Assembly: GCA_038110465.1 (NCBI GenBank)
Contig: JAYNJU010000005.1
Location: forward strand, 1-64,000
Direction of reading: 5' to 3'
DNA from: Marisimplicoccus sp038110465
Lineage (GTDB): Bacteria; Bacteroidota; Bacteroidia; Flavobacteriales; Flavobacteriaceae
DNA: 64,000 nucleotides
A program made the translations under genes and the position numbers. The notes under the pieces are model-generated. The model saw nothing but the letters and a program-made list of their open reading frames with translations, was not told where the DNA came from and ran no database searches. Each line of letters opens with the position of its first letter. Position 1 is the stretch's first letter. Positions 15,879 through 25,521 of this stretch are shown one piece after another.

Positions 15879-18386
15879 TTAAAATCTATATCTTAAAGAC
15901 ATATTCCATGTAGTTCCAAATCCAAACCAAACATAGTTTGATGTATCAATTCCATTCCATGTTTCTGAACCAGAAGATGCATGAATATTAGAATTTGATT
16001 CTGCTATATACTCAGTATCAAAAAGGTTATTGATGTTTAGTCTTAAGCTCCATTTAGTTCCTAAGTAATAAGTAGCCCCTAGGTCAACTAAGCCATATGA
16101 TGGAAGTTGAAGAGCCCCTTTGTTGTTTGGCTCTAAAAAGTCTGAATCAGTAATACTATAATCAGCGTATAAACCATCCACAAACCTATAGTCTATATCT
16201 AAATTAAGATTACCCATTCTTCTTTCATATCCTAAGTAAGCAACAAACTGTGCAGCATCACCAACTTTTGCATCTTTTGTATAAAGTGTTCCAGTACCAA
16301 TCTGTCTTTGCTGATCGTCAAATAAAGTTGCAGAGAAGTCTTTTGTATATCTCCAATCACCTATCGATAACATACCTCTTAATCTGGATACGTTGCTAGG
16401 TCTATAAGAAGCTTCAATTTCAATTCCTTTATGGCTTACATCAACATCTTTAAATTGAGCTGTTCCATCTTGACCTTGAGCATTAGATAAGCTTCTAGTA
16501 ACGAATCTATTACCCCAATTAGTTGAGTATGCATTAATATTAAATCTAAATGAATCTCCAATATAACCATAACCTAATTCAATAGAAGTAATATCCTCAG
16601 TTTGTAGATCTGGGTTTACATTGTTTGCAAAGTTTGGAAATACAGCATCAAAGTTAGGCTGTCTTTCAATTATACCAGCATTAAAAAATACATTAGATCT
16701 CTCACTTAAGTTTAAGTTAGCACCACCTTTAATATAACCACCATTTACTGTTTCTTCTTTAGAGAGTGGGTTACCAACTTGATCAAAGAAATCTTCTCTT
16801 TGATAAGTTTGAGCAGAAGTACCCATTTGAATAACTGCTGTTAAATTATCTGCTGTATACTCAGCAAGAGCATTAAATCCTTTCCATTTAACATATCCAA
16901 TATTATAGTAGTCAATCTTTGGACCTCTAATACCTGTATCTTTAAATGGAGAAGCTTCAACAAGAGTTTCGATTATTTGTCCACCAGAGTTTCTGTTTCC
17001 AGTTGAGTAGTATCCATCAAGACCCATTAGATCATTTAAAACTCTATAGTGATATCCTTTGTAATCTCTTAAATCAATTCCAAAAGAATATCTCATTTTA
17101 CCTTTAGTATAGTTAAAGTTTGAAATAGCTCCAACCCAATCATGAGAGTTCATAGATGCTCTTCTAATTAAAGTAGCTCTATTAACACCATCATTTCTAA
17201 AACCATTTGATCCAATTTTCTTACCACTATAATTTCCTCCTCCTATGTCGCCAGTATATCCAGATGTAGATGATTGATTAACCTGAACTACTCTGTTAAA
17301 GTCAATAAATCCATTACTATCTCTAGGACCTCTATTTCTGTTATTGTAGTGCTCTGTTAGATCAATTCTATATGGTAGAATGTCGATATCACCATTTCTG
17401 AAGTTATTACCTCTAGGACCAGTTCCACCACCTCTACCAGCTGATGCATAAAGAGATGTGTTAACTTCAATATTATCTGACACTTTCCAGTCCCAGTTAA
17501 AGGTAGCTAAAGGTTTATTGTAGAAGTTTCTTCTCATGCTATACTCTTCTCCATTAAGTGTACCACCATTTGAGTTCCATCTTCTATCAAGACCTTTTTC
17601 TCCAAAATTTTGATAGTCTCTTATAGACACCCAAACATCTCTTTGGTGATGCCATTGTCCTGCACCTAGTACTGATAAGTTTACACTATGAGCGCTATTA
17701 TCTGGAGCATAACCAACTGCAGCAAAATAAGTTAAACCCTCTCCGCTTGTGTTATAGATGTATCCATCACCAGACCACTTTGTCAATAAAAAAGAAGTTG
17801 CCCATCCATTATCATTTTTACCAGTATTGTATAAGATGGTAGATTTTGTATACCCATCATTTCCTATTAGCTGAGTAAATGACCCACCTTTTGCTCTTTC
17901 AGCACTTTTGGTGTAAATAGATACTGTTCCACCTACTGATGGAACTGCAAGCTTTGATGCTCCAAGCCCTCTTTGGATTTGAATACCAGAAGCTACATCA
18001 GTTAAACCGGCCCAGTTAGACCAATAAACCCACCCATTCTCCATGTCATTAACCGGCTGACCGTTAATTAGGAAAGATGTATTTCTTTGATCAAAACCTC
18101 TTAAAGAGATTCTAGAATCACCATAACCACCACCTTGTTTTGTAGCATAAACTCCGGGAGTTTTATTCATAATCTCTGGAAATTCCAGGTTTCCAACTTT
18201 CAGCTGAACTTCTTGTGCAGTAATATTACTAACAGCAATGGGAGTTTCCCGTTCTTTAGCAAGATCAATTACACCAGATGAAACAACTACCTCAGCTAGA
18301 TTAATAGAATCAAGCTCTGACTGATTAGTCTGAGAATAGATTTGAAAAGTGAATACTAAAAGTATTGCAAGAAAGATTTTTTTCAT
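15879..18386 (-). CDS. TonB-dependent outer-membrane receptor
   Basis: An 835-residue receptor, taking the ATG at 18386 that begins a clean signal peptide (MKKIFLAILLVFTFQIYSQ); the in-frame start 39 bp upstream would add a polar tail before it. After a TonB-box-like region (LAEVVVSSG) comes the plug, with ISLRGFDQRNTSFLINGQPV and a Trp-rich loop. The remainder is a beta barrel ending in an aromatic-rich strand with terminal Phe. It lacks the carboxypeptidase-like N-terminal domain of SusC proteins, and there is no SusD, so the ligand is unknown. No exact promoter box is found; TAAATTTTG, one base longer than consensus, lies about 35 bp upstream. Confidence 0.9.
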   Translation of the reverse strand: MKKIFLAILLVFTFQIYSQTNQSELDSINLAEVVVSSGVIDLAKERETPIAVSNITAQEVQLKVGNLEFPEIMNKTPGVYATKQGGGYGDSRISLRGFDQRNTSFLINGQPVNDMENGWVYWSNWAGLTDVASGIQIQRGLGASKLAVPSVGGTVSIYTKSAERAKGGSFTQLIGNDGYTKSTILYNTGKNDNGWATSFLLTKWSGDGYIYNTSGEGLTYFAAVGYAPDNSAHSVNLSVLGAGQWHHQRDVWVSIRDYQNFGEKGLDRRWNSNGGTLNGEEYSMRRNFYNKPLATFNWDWKVSDNIEVNTSLYASAGRGGGTGPRGNNFRNGDIDILPYRIDLTEHYNNRNRGPRDSNGFIDFNRVVQVNQSSTSGYTGDIGGGNYSGKKIGSNGFRNDGVNRATLIRRASMNSHDWVGAISNFNYTKGKMRYSFGIDLRDYKGYHYRVLNDLMGLDGYYSTGNRNSGGQIIETLVEASPFKDTGIRGPKIDYYNIGYVKWKGFNALAEYTADNLTAVIQMGTSAQTYQREDFFDQVGNPLSKEETVNGGYIKGGANLNLSERSNVFFNAGIIERQPNFDAVFPNFANNVNPDLQTEDITSIELGYGYIGDSFRFNINAYSTNWGNRFVTRSLSNAQGQDGTAQFKDVDVSHKGIEIEASYRPSNVSRLRGMLSIGDWRYTKDFSATLFDDQQRQIGTGTLYTKDAKVGDAAQFVAYLGYERRMGNLNLDIDYRFVDGLYADYSITDSDFLEPNNKGALQLPSYGLVDLGATYYLGTKWSLRLNINNLFDTEYIAESNSNIHASSGSETWNGIDTSNYVWFGFGTTWNMSLRYRF

Positions 18387-18484
18387 TTGATATAGATTTT
18401 GTATAAATGTAGTTCTATTGAACAAAATTTACCTAATGAAAATATTAACATTAAGTTAAGTCTTCATTAACAATAGTATCTATA

Positions 18485-20041
18485 CTACCTTTTTAATTTA
18501 TCTAATGTTTTAGAGGATGAAATATCAAGGTCAGATTCCTCTCCTTTTAAAATCTGTTTAGCTATTGATTTTCCTAACTCAACTCCCCATTGGTCATAAC
18601 TAAAAATGTTTAAAATAGATCCAATTACAAAAATTTTACTCTCATACATTGCAATTAATGACCCAAGACTAAACGGAGTTAACTTGTTGATAAGTATTGT
18701 ATTAGAAGGTTTATTGCCTTCAATAGTTCTATGAATTTCAGTTTTATTATTTTTATTTCCTTCCAAAAGAGCGTTGGATTGAGCTAAAAAGTTTGAAGTT
18801 AATATTTGATGTTGTTTTTCATCTCCATATAAAGATTCTTTAAATGCTAAGAAATCAGTTGGGATTAGTTTTGTTCCCTGATGCAATAATTGAAAAAAAG
18901 CATGCTGAGCATTAGTGCCTGTTGACCCCCATATTATAGACCCCGTCTGATAGGTTACTTTTTCTCCATTCCTATCTACTCCCTTTCCATTACTCTCCAT
19001 GCTTGCTTGTTGAAGATAATCTGGAAGTTTATCTAAAAACTGATTGTAAGGTATTACTGCTTCTGTCTCACAATTAAAAAAGTTATTATACCAAATACTA
19101 ATTAGTCCAAGTGTAACTGGTATATTTTTTTCAAAATCAGTATTTCTAAAATGTTGATCCATTTCTTCAGCTCCTTTTAAAAATTCACTAAAGTGTTTGG
19201 AACCAATAACGATTGCAATAACAAGACCAACAGAGCCCCATAAAGAAAATCTACCACCTACCCATTCAGGAATTGAAAGTATATTATCCTCTTTTATTCC
19301 AAATAATTTTGGATCAGTTAAATTATTTGAAACTGCTATAAAATGATCTTTAATATTTTCTTCATTTGCATTTTCTATGAACCAACTTCTTACCTTTTTG
19401 GCATTTTCTAAAGTTTCAATAGTTGTAAAAGTTTTTGAAACAATAATAAAGATTGTTGTCTCAGGATTGATAGACTCCAATAGTTTCTCTGTATAATCAG
19501 GATCAATATTTGAAATAAAATGAGGCTTAATACCTTTACTATAATAAGCCAATGCATTTGTAGCCATTTCAGGACCTAAATGAGATCCACCAATACCAAT
19601 ATTAACTACATCTGTTATTTTTTTACCAGTGAAACCTAATCTTTTACCACTGTTTATCTCATCTGATATTATATTTATCTTACTTAGGCTGTTGGAGACA
19701 ATTTTATTAATTTCTTTGTCACTATTTCGAGCTGATCTTAAAGCAGTATGAAGAACTGCTCTTGATTCTGTTTCATTAATTTTAGAGCCTTTAAAATATT
19801 CTTCAATATTATTTTTTAATCCCGATTCATTGCTTAGTTCAATTAATAATTCAAATGTTTTTTTACTTAGCCTATTTTTTGAAAAATCTACATAGAATTC
19901 CTTCCATGTGATAGTAAAATTATCTAATCTATTGGGCTCACTTAAAAAATCTAAAATTTTTTGATCTTTTTCTATTTGATATTTCTCAATTAGAAATGAC
20001 CAAGATTTTAATTTAGTTGGATTCTTTTTTAAGAGAGTCAT
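18485..20041 (-). CDS. pgi: glucose-6-phosphate isomerase
   Basis: A 518-residue Pgi of usual length for the short bacterial form. Recognisable segments are NIGIGGSHLGPEMA (phosphosugar loop), IVSKTFTTIETL, GGRFSLWGSVGL and the C-terminal GTNAQHAFFQLLHQGTK with the catalytic His. It interconverts glucose-6-phosphate and fructose-6-phosphate. Its ATG overlaps the stop of the M23 peptidase gene (TAATG), so it is the last gene of the DUF3108-M23-pgi run; this is a packing relation rather than a shared pathway. Confidence 0.96.
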   Translation of the reverse strand: MTLLKKNPTKLKSWSFLIEKYQIEKDQKILDFLSEPNRLDNFTITWKEFYVDFSKNRLSKKTFELLIELSNESGLKNNIEEYFKGSKINETESRAVLHTALRSARNSDKEINKIVSNSLSKINIISDEINSGKRLGFTGKKITDVVNIGIGGSHLGPEMATNALAYYSKGIKPHFISNIDPDYTEKLLESINPETTIFIIVSKTFTTIETLENAKKVRSWFIENANEENIKDHFIAVSNNLTDPKLFGIKEDNILSIPEWVGGRFSLWGSVGLVIAIVIGSKHFSEFLKGAEEMDQHFRNTDFEKNIPVTLGLISIWYNNFFNCETEAVIPYNQFLDKLPDYLQQASMESNGKGVDRNGEKVTYQTGSIIWGSTGTNAQHAFFQLLHQGTKLIPTDFLAFKESLYGDEKQHQILTSNFLAQSNALLEGNKNNKTEIHRTIEGNKPSNTILINKLTPFSLGSLIAMYESKIFVIGSILNIFSYDQWGVELGKSIAKQILKGEESDLDISSSKTLDKLKR

Positions 20042-21264
20042 TATATTGAAGTTTTATTAATTATAACAATTGAGTCAAGCTTTGATCTAATGGAAACAAT
20101 ATCTCTAAAATACTTTCTTTTCAATGACTCATTTATAGGTTGAGCTTCAGGCAATTTTTGTTTAAAGGGGTCAACTTGTACACCATTTTTCCAAAACCTG
20201 TAACAAACATGAGGCCCAGAAGTATTACCTGTCATGCCTACCCAGCCAATTACATCACCTTGTTCAACAAATTGACCAACTTTTACGTTACTTCTTCTCA
20301 TATGTAGGTATTGAGTTGAGTAAGTGTTATTGTGTTTTACTTTCACATACCTTCCGTTAGCTCTAGTGTAACTGGATTCGACGACTGTTCCATTAGCAGT
20401 AGAAAGAATTTCTGTTCCAATTGGAGCAGCAAAATCAGTTCCTCTATGAGCTCTTATTCTATTTCCATAATAAGCTATTCTTCTATTTAAATTATATCTT
20501 GAAGATATTCTTCCAAATTTAATAGGGGATTGTAAGAAGGCTCGTCTTAAATTTTTTCCTTCTTGATCTAAATACTCTACTATACCTTTAATAGAGTCAG
20601 TTTCATATTCAAATGCATATCTTTCAATGCCACGATGAACAAAATATGCTGCTTTAACTTTTGTTATCCCAACAGGAATTGAATCATCAACATATGCCTC
20701 TGTATAAATTACTTTAAACTTATCACCCTTTTCTAATCTAAAAAAATCAATAGTCCAAGCATAAATATCAGACAGATAATATGTTAAAAGAGGATCTTTA
20801 TTTTGCTCTTCAAGTGTTAAATATAATGAGTTGTCAATAGTACCCGAAGCAGTTAAATCTTTATATGTCCTAGGTTTTATTAAAGTTTTTCCATATACAC
20901 TATCATTTAGTTGAATAAATGAATAACCTTCAACTGTAGGATGATATACAAAAGCTTGAAGCTTTCTTATGGAGTCTTTAGTGAAAATTAAAGTGTAAGG
21001 TTTCCCAATCTGAAGTTTTCTAAAGTCTACTTCGCCCTTTGTTTTTTCTAGGGCACTGTATATTTCTGGATAATCAATACCTTGATCTTCTAGAATATCT
21101 CCAAATGTATCCCCATTTTTAACTTTTTTTTCTTCAAAAACAAACTGTGAAATATCATATCCATACTTATATTCAATAGGCTTCTCCTCGAATACATTCT
21201 CTATAACTCTTTTACATGAGTTAAGAGTTATCAGAATAGCAATCAAAGGTAAAATTCTGTACAT
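20041..21264 (-). CDS. M23 family metallopeptidase, cell-envelope
   Basis: A 407-residue protein that starts with a hydrophobic export segment ending in LNSCKR, probably a lipoprotein signal. A LysM/OapA-like region (residues about 45-100) precedes the C-terminal LytM domain. The zinc site is visible as HRGTDFAAP (H-x3-D), YLHM and GPHVCYR. Such enzymes cut peptide cross-links in peptidoglycan or regulate amidases. I take the ATG at 21264, which overlaps the upstream stop as TGATG, instead of the TTG one codon earlier. It is followed by pgi with a 1-bp overlap. Confidence 0.9.
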   Translation of the reverse strand: MYRILPLIAILITLNSCKRVIENVFEEKPIEYKYGYDISQFVFEEKKVKNGDTFGDILEDQGIDYPEIYSALEKTKGEVDFRKLQIGKPYTLIFTKDSIRKLQAFVYHPTVEGYSFIQLNDSVYGKTLIKPRTYKDLTASGTIDNSLYLTLEEQNKDPLLTYYLSDIYAWTIDFFRLEKGDKFKVIYTEAYVDDSIPVGITKVKAAYFVHRGIERYAFEYETDSIKGIVEYLDQEGKNLRRAFLQSPIKFGRISSRYNLNRRIAYYGNRIRAHRGTDFAAPIGTEILSTANGTVVESSYTRANGRYVKVKHNNTYSTQYLHMRRSNVKVGQFVEQGDVIGWVGMTGNTSGPHVCYRFWKNGVQVDPFKQKLPEAQPINESLKRKYFRDIVSIRSKLDSIVIINKTSI

Positions 21265-22058
21265 CAATTATTTATTTCAATTTCTAAAGGGTTTGCAATT
21301 CCAGAGAACCTCTCTAAATCTGCCTTTATAGATCCTACTAGAAGATCTGCCTGAACTCTTAAAGGTATTCTATTTTTATCATCTGTAAGCCAAATTGTAA
21401 TACTTCCTTCACCTTTAAAAATTCTACTTCTATTTGTAGTTGGCATAAACTTCAAACACTCTATTTTACCAAATTTAGTATTGACAATTTCTTTTCCAAG
21501 ATACTTTAAAGGCAGTTTTCTATTCTTTGAATCATAAAACATATTAATTGTAAATGACTCACCGACTTTTGTAGTTTCTTCAGAGAAATTTTTTCTTAAA
21601 TAGTATAAAGAGGATATCAAATCTTGGACATTATTCTCAGTGTTTATTGTTTCGATAGTGCCTTCTTTTAAATTATTTACAGTAGCTTTTCTTGAATTAG
21701 AATCAAATTCTACTTCAAGGTTTTTTGTGTAACCACCTTCATAAATATTTCTTTTAAAAAATACTGGATCAACTTGTTTGTCATCAAAATAACTACTGTA
21801 ATAGTCTTCAACTTTAAAAAATAATCTTGCTAAACCAATGGTTTTACCATATCCAGATGCTAATAATAGATCCTTTTCATTTAATTTTTCGCTAGTTAAC
21901 TTTAGTGAAGCATAGCTAGCATTAAATATCCCATAATTCACAATATACTCAAGGCTTTCCCCTGCCTTAAAAGGTTTGATATTATCAGAGATATTTTGGC
22001 TGAAAGATAATTTAGTACTTAGAAGTAAAATTTGAAGAATTAGAATTATTATTTTCAT
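21264..22058 (-). CDS. DUF3108 domain protein, exported
   Basis: A 264-residue protein with a signal peptide of about 20 residues (ending LSFSQ), then a beta-rich domain typical of DUF3108. Landmarks are FKAGESLEYIVNYGIFNASYASL near the mature N terminus (given here as two short pieces, FKAGESLEY and YGIFNASYASL) and GSITIWLTDDKNRIPLRVQ near the end. The family has no established function; in Bacteroidota it is often next to an M23 peptidase, as here, suggesting a joint envelope role. It follows uvrC after 25 bp. Confidence 0.8.
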   Translation of the reverse strand: MKIIILILQILLLSTKLSFSQNISDNIKPFKAGESLEYIVNYGIFNASYASLKLTSEKLNEKDLLLASGYGKTIGLARLFFKVEDYYSSYFDDKQVDPVFFKRNIYEGGYTKNLEVEFDSNSRKATVNNLKEGTIETINTENNVQDLISSLYYLRKNFSEETTKVGESFTINMFYDSKNRKLPLKYLGKEIVNTKFGKIECLKFMPTTNRSRIFKGEGSITIWLTDDKNRIPLRVQADLLVGSIKADLERFSGIANPLEIEINN

Positions 22059-22083
22059 CTTTCAGTTCCAAAATTAATTAAAA

Positions 22084-23874
22084 TTAATTTTTTAATTGCT
22101 TAAAAATAGATCTTCCTCTTGCATCTCCTAGAAACTCTATCAATTCCTCTTCTTTAACATTCTTCAATCTTTTGAATGATTTATATTTATCTAATAATTT
22201 TTCTTTTATTACTGGACCAACACCTTTTAATTCATCAATTTCAGATTTTAATGCAGCTTTACTTCTTTTGTCTCTATGAAAATTAATTGCAAATCTATGA
22301 GCTTCATTCCTAAGCTGTTGAATTAGTTTAAGAGTTTCAGACTTTTTATCTATATAAAGTGGAAGCTTATCACCAGGCTTAAATATCTCCTCCAATCTTT
22401 TAGCAATTCCAATTATGGCCACTTTGTTTTCTAAATTTAATCTAATAACGCTATTCATCCCTGATGATAATTGACCTTTTCCTCCATCTACAATTATCAA
22501 ATTTGGTAATGATTTTTTTTCATCTATCAACCTTTTTAATCTCCTGTAAACTACCTGTTCCATTGAGGCAAAGTCATCTGGACCTTCAATTCCCTTAATA
22601 TTAAAATGCCTATAATCTTTTTTAGATGGTTTACCGTTTTTAAATACTACACATGAAGCAACTGGATTTGTTCCAATAAGATTTGAATTATCAAAACATT
22701 CTATATGAAGAGGGAGAACGGACAATTGTAAATCTTTCTTTGCTTGCTCCATAATTCTATTTGAATGTGCTTCAGGATCTACAATTTTTATTTGTTTTAA
22801 TTTATCCACTCTATAAAACTTTGCATTACGAAGTGATAAATCAACTAGACTTTTTTTCTCCCCTAACTTTGGAACACTCACTTTAATTCCCTCACCTAAA
22901 TTTATTTTAAAAGGCAGATATACCTCTTTTGAAGTAGACAAGAATCTTTCTCTTAATTCAATAATGCTTAATATAAGAATCTCTTTGTCTGACTCATTTA
23001 GTTTTTTTCTAATCTCTAGAGTATGAGACCTTATAATTGATCCATATGAAACTTGAATAAAATTTACATAAGCATAAGATTCATCTGAAATAATAGAAAA
23101 AACATCAACATCACTAATTTTTGGACTTACAATTGTTGATCTGGACTGATAATCCTTTAAAGAGTCAAGTTTTTCTTTTATTTTTTGAGCCTTTTCATAT
23201 TCTAAAGATTCTGAAAATTCAATCATTTTACCCTCAAGCCTTTTTAATGAATGTTTAAAATCCCCTTTAATTATTCCTCTTATTCCTTTTAGATTTTTTT
23301 CATAATCTTCATATTTAACTTTACCAACACAAGGACCTTCACAGTTTTCTAAATGATACTCGAGACATAATTTGAATTTATTGTTTTTTATATTATCAGA
23401 TGTTAAATTGTAATTGCAAGTTCTTAAAGGGTATATTTCTTTAATAATCTCTAATAATGTAATCACTGTTTTTACATTTCTATATGGGCCATAATATTCA
23501 GAGCCATCCCTAATGGCTTTTCTAGTGTAAAAGACTCTAGGAAATGGTTCCTTTTTGATACAAAGCCAGGGATATGACTTATCATCCTTTAGTAATACAT
23601 TATACTTTGGCTTATATTTCTTAATTAAATTATTTTCTAAGAGTAAAGCGTCCATTTCAGTTTCAACAACAATTCTTTCAATCTTATTAATGCTTCTAAC
23701 CAACAGTTTTAATTTATTGGAATCATGTTTTTTTGTAAAATATGATAAAACTCTTTTTTTTAAATCTTTAGCTTTTCCTATATAAATTATTTCATCGTCT
23801 TTATCAAAAAATTGATAGACTCCAGGTTCATTGGGTAATGATTTAGCTTTTATATGGACTTCACTTTCTTTCAC
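22084..23874 (-). CDS. uvrC: excinuclease ABC subunit C
   Basis: A 596-residue UvrC. The N-terminal GIY-YIG nuclease has PGVYQFFD...EIIYIGKAKDLKKRV (residues 17-41). A UVR motif is present around residues 205-235 (EGKMIEFSESLEYEKAQKI). The RNase H-like C-terminal nuclease has CFDNSNLIGT and IIVDGGKGQL, and a final helix-hairpin-helix has ELKGVGPVIKEKLL. It makes the dual incisions in nucleotide excision repair. The start is a GTG at 23874. It is divergent from the folate cyclo-ligase across 36 bp. Confidence 0.96.
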   Translation of the reverse strand: MKESEVHIKAKSLPNEPGVYQFFDKDDEIIYIGKAKDLKKRVLSYFTKKHDSNKLKLLVRSINKIERIVVETEMDALLLENNLIKKYKPKYNVLLKDDKSYPWLCIKKEPFPRVFYTRKAIRDGSEYYGPYRNVKTVITLLEIIKEIYPLRTCNYNLTSDNIKNNKFKLCLEYHLENCEGPCVGKVKYEDYEKNLKGIRGIIKGDFKHSLKRLEGKMIEFSESLEYEKAQKIKEKLDSLKDYQSRSTIVSPKISDVDVFSIISDESYAYVNFIQVSYGSIIRSHTLEIRKKLNESDKEILILSIIELRERFLSTSKEVYLPFKINLGEGIKVSVPKLGEKKSLVDLSLRNAKFYRVDKLKQIKIVDPEAHSNRIMEQAKKDLQLSVLPLHIECFDNSNLIGTNPVASCVVFKNGKPSKKDYRHFNIKGIEGPDDFASMEQVVYRRLKRLIDEKKSLPNLIIVDGGKGQLSSGMNSVIRLNLENKVAIIGIAKRLEEIFKPGDKLPLYIDKKSETLKLIQQLRNEAHRFAINFHRDKRSKAALKSEIDELKGVGPVIKEKLLDKYKSFKRLKNVKEEELIEFLGDARGRSIFKQLKN

Positions 23875-23910
23875 CTAAGTAAAATTAAAGCTAATTTTAT
23901 TTAATAATAA

Positions 23911-24486
23911 TTGAAAACATTGATTGAGAATAAAAATTTTCTAAGGCAACACTTTCTAAAAAAGAGAATCTCTATCACTTCATCAGAATTAGATGAGTTA
24001 AGTATGGAGATTACCTCTAAAGTCAATAATCTAAAAATATGGAATTTCAATTACTATCATATCTTCATGACATTGAAGGAAAAGAATGAAATAAATACTG
24101 AAGAATTAATAAATATTTTAAAAGAAAAAGAAAAAAAAATAGTAGTTCCTAAAATTTTTAAAAATGATATTATAAATTTTGAAATTACTGATTCAACCAA
24201 TTTTAAGTTAAATAAACTTGGAATAAATGAACCTGTAGATGGCAATGAAATAAAAAATAACTTAATAGATGTTATTTTTTTACCTCTAATAATTTTTGAT
24301 ATTCAAGGAAATAGAGTAGGTTATGGTAAGGGTTATTATGACAGATTATTAAAGACAAATTCGAAAAAAATAATAAAAATTGGTCTTTCCATCTTTGATC
24401 CTGTAGATGAAATTTTAGATGTAAATAATCATGATATAAAGATGGATTATTGTGTTACCCCAAAAGAGGTATTCAAGTTTAATTAA
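23911..24486 (+). CDS. 5-formyltetrahydrofolate cyclo-ligase family protein
   Basis: A 191-residue protein of the MTHFS family. The N terminus begins with the helical segment LRQHFLKKRISI and the C-terminal half contains the signature GNRVGYGKGYYDRLL, preceded by a strand with VIFLPLIIFD. The enzyme converts 5-formyl-THF to 5,10-methenyl-THF with ATP. The start is a TTG at 23911, the only one that gives the full N-terminal helix. It converges on lspA with one base between the stops. Confidence 0.88.
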   Translation: MKTLIENKNFLRQHFLKKRISITSSELDELSMEITSKVNNLKIWNFNYYHIFMTLKEKNEINTEELINILKEKEKKIVVPKIFKNDIINFEITDSTNFKLNKLGINEPVDGNEIKNNLIDVIFLPLIIFDIQGNRVGYGKGYYDRLLKTNSKKIIKIGLSIFDPVDEILDVNNHDIKMDYCVTPKEVFKFN

Positions 24487-24487
24487 T

Positions 24488-25126
24488 TTATATTTTTTTA
24501 TTGAAAATGAGCAGTAAAAGAACGCCAGTGCTTATATAGGAATCCGCAAAATTAAATACATATTCAAAAAAAGTATATTCTTGGCCTCCTACAAAAGGCA
24601 TCCAATTTGGCCACACCCAGGTGGCTAAAGGAAATTGAATCATATCAACTACGCTTCCGTAAAATAAAGAAGAATATCCAGTTTCAGGAAATAAACTTGC
24701 TACCTGCCCTAAACTAGAAGAAAAAATTACACCGTAAAAAATAGAATCTATAAGATTACCAATTGCTCCAGCAATAATAAGACTTATACAAAAAATTAAA
24801 AAACTCGAGTTCTTTTTATTAAATAAACTTTTTAACCAAAAAGCTAAACCAATGCAAGCAAAAATTCTAAAAATTGTAAGGATTAATTTAGCAGCATCAT
24901 CACTCAAAAAAGGGATAATATTATTTAGTCTAGCCCCCATCGCCATGCCTTTATTTTCAATAAAAAGTAGCTTGAAGAAACCAAGATCAATAATTGGAGG
25001 CTGTCCGTAAGTTGTTAATGGGAAGTTTAATTTTATATAAAATTTAATAATCTGATCAATAAGAATTAATGCTACTATAAATACTAAAGACTTTTTAGCA
25101 TTAATATTTTTAAAGTATGAAATCAA
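24488..25126 (-). CDS. lspA: lipoprotein signal peptidase II
   Basis: A 212-residue membrane protein with four hydrophobic helices. The two catalytic Asp residues are in GSVVDMIQF and FNFADSYIS, and the conserved ENKGMAMG and AGAIGNLIDS are present. The loop between helices is longer than in Escherichia coli LspA, as usual in Bacteroidota. It cleaves lipoprotein signal peptides at the inner membrane, which fits the many lipoproteins in this window. The start is a TTG at 25126, 10 bp after the DksA-like gene. Confidence 0.95.
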   Translation of the reverse strand: MISYFKNINAKKSLVFIVALILIDQIIKFYIKLNFPLTTYGQPPIIDLGFFKLLFIENKGMAMGARLNNIIPFLSDDAAKLILTIFRIFACIGLAFWLKSLFNKKNSSFLIFCISLIIAGAIGNLIDSIFYGVIFSSSLGQVASLFPETGYSSLFYGSVVDMIQFPLATWVWPNWMPFVGGQEYTFFEYVFNFADSYISTGVLLLLIFNKKI

Positions 25127-25136
25127 TAGATTTTAT

Positions 25137-25520
25137 TTAGTTCTGTATGTTCTTTGCCTCTATGCTTAGAGTTGCGTGAGGAACTATCTCCAGCCTTTTT
25201 TTATCAATAAGTTTACCAGTAACTCTGCATATTCCATAAGTCTTATTCTCTATTCTAACAAGGGCATTTTTTAGATCTCTAATGAATTTTTCTTGTCTAA
25301 GAGCTAGTTGAGTATTTGCTTCTTTTGACATTGTTTCAGAACCCTCTTCAAATGACTTAAAAGTTGGAGATGTATCATCAGTTCCATTATTACTATCATT
25401 CATATAAGCACTTTTTAATAGATCAAGGTCGTTTTTAGCCTTTTCTATTTTTTCATTAATGATCTTCTTAAAACTCTCAAGTTCTTTATCAGAGTATCTA
25501 CTTTTTTCTATTTTACTCAT
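25137..25520 (-). CDS. TraR/DksA family protein with reduced zinc site
   Basis: A 127-residue protein with an N-terminal coiled coil (about 10-90) and a C-terminal zinc-finger-like region. The latter reads YGICRVTGKLIDKKRLE then PHATLSIEAK, so only one Cys remains of the four in classical DksA fingers; this fits the Bacteroidota version of the family. DksA-type proteins enter the RNA polymerase secondary channel and affect transcription with ppGpp; whether this form does so is inference. It sits between ileS and lspA, 1 bp after ileS. Confidence 0.88.
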   Translation of the reverse strand: MSKIEKSRYSDKELESFKKIINEKIEKAKNDLDLLKSAYMNDSNNGTDDTSPTFKSFEEGSETMSKEANTQLALRQEKFIRDLKNALVRIENKTYGICRVTGKLIDKKRLEIVPHATLSIEAKNIQN

Positions 25521-25521
25521 T

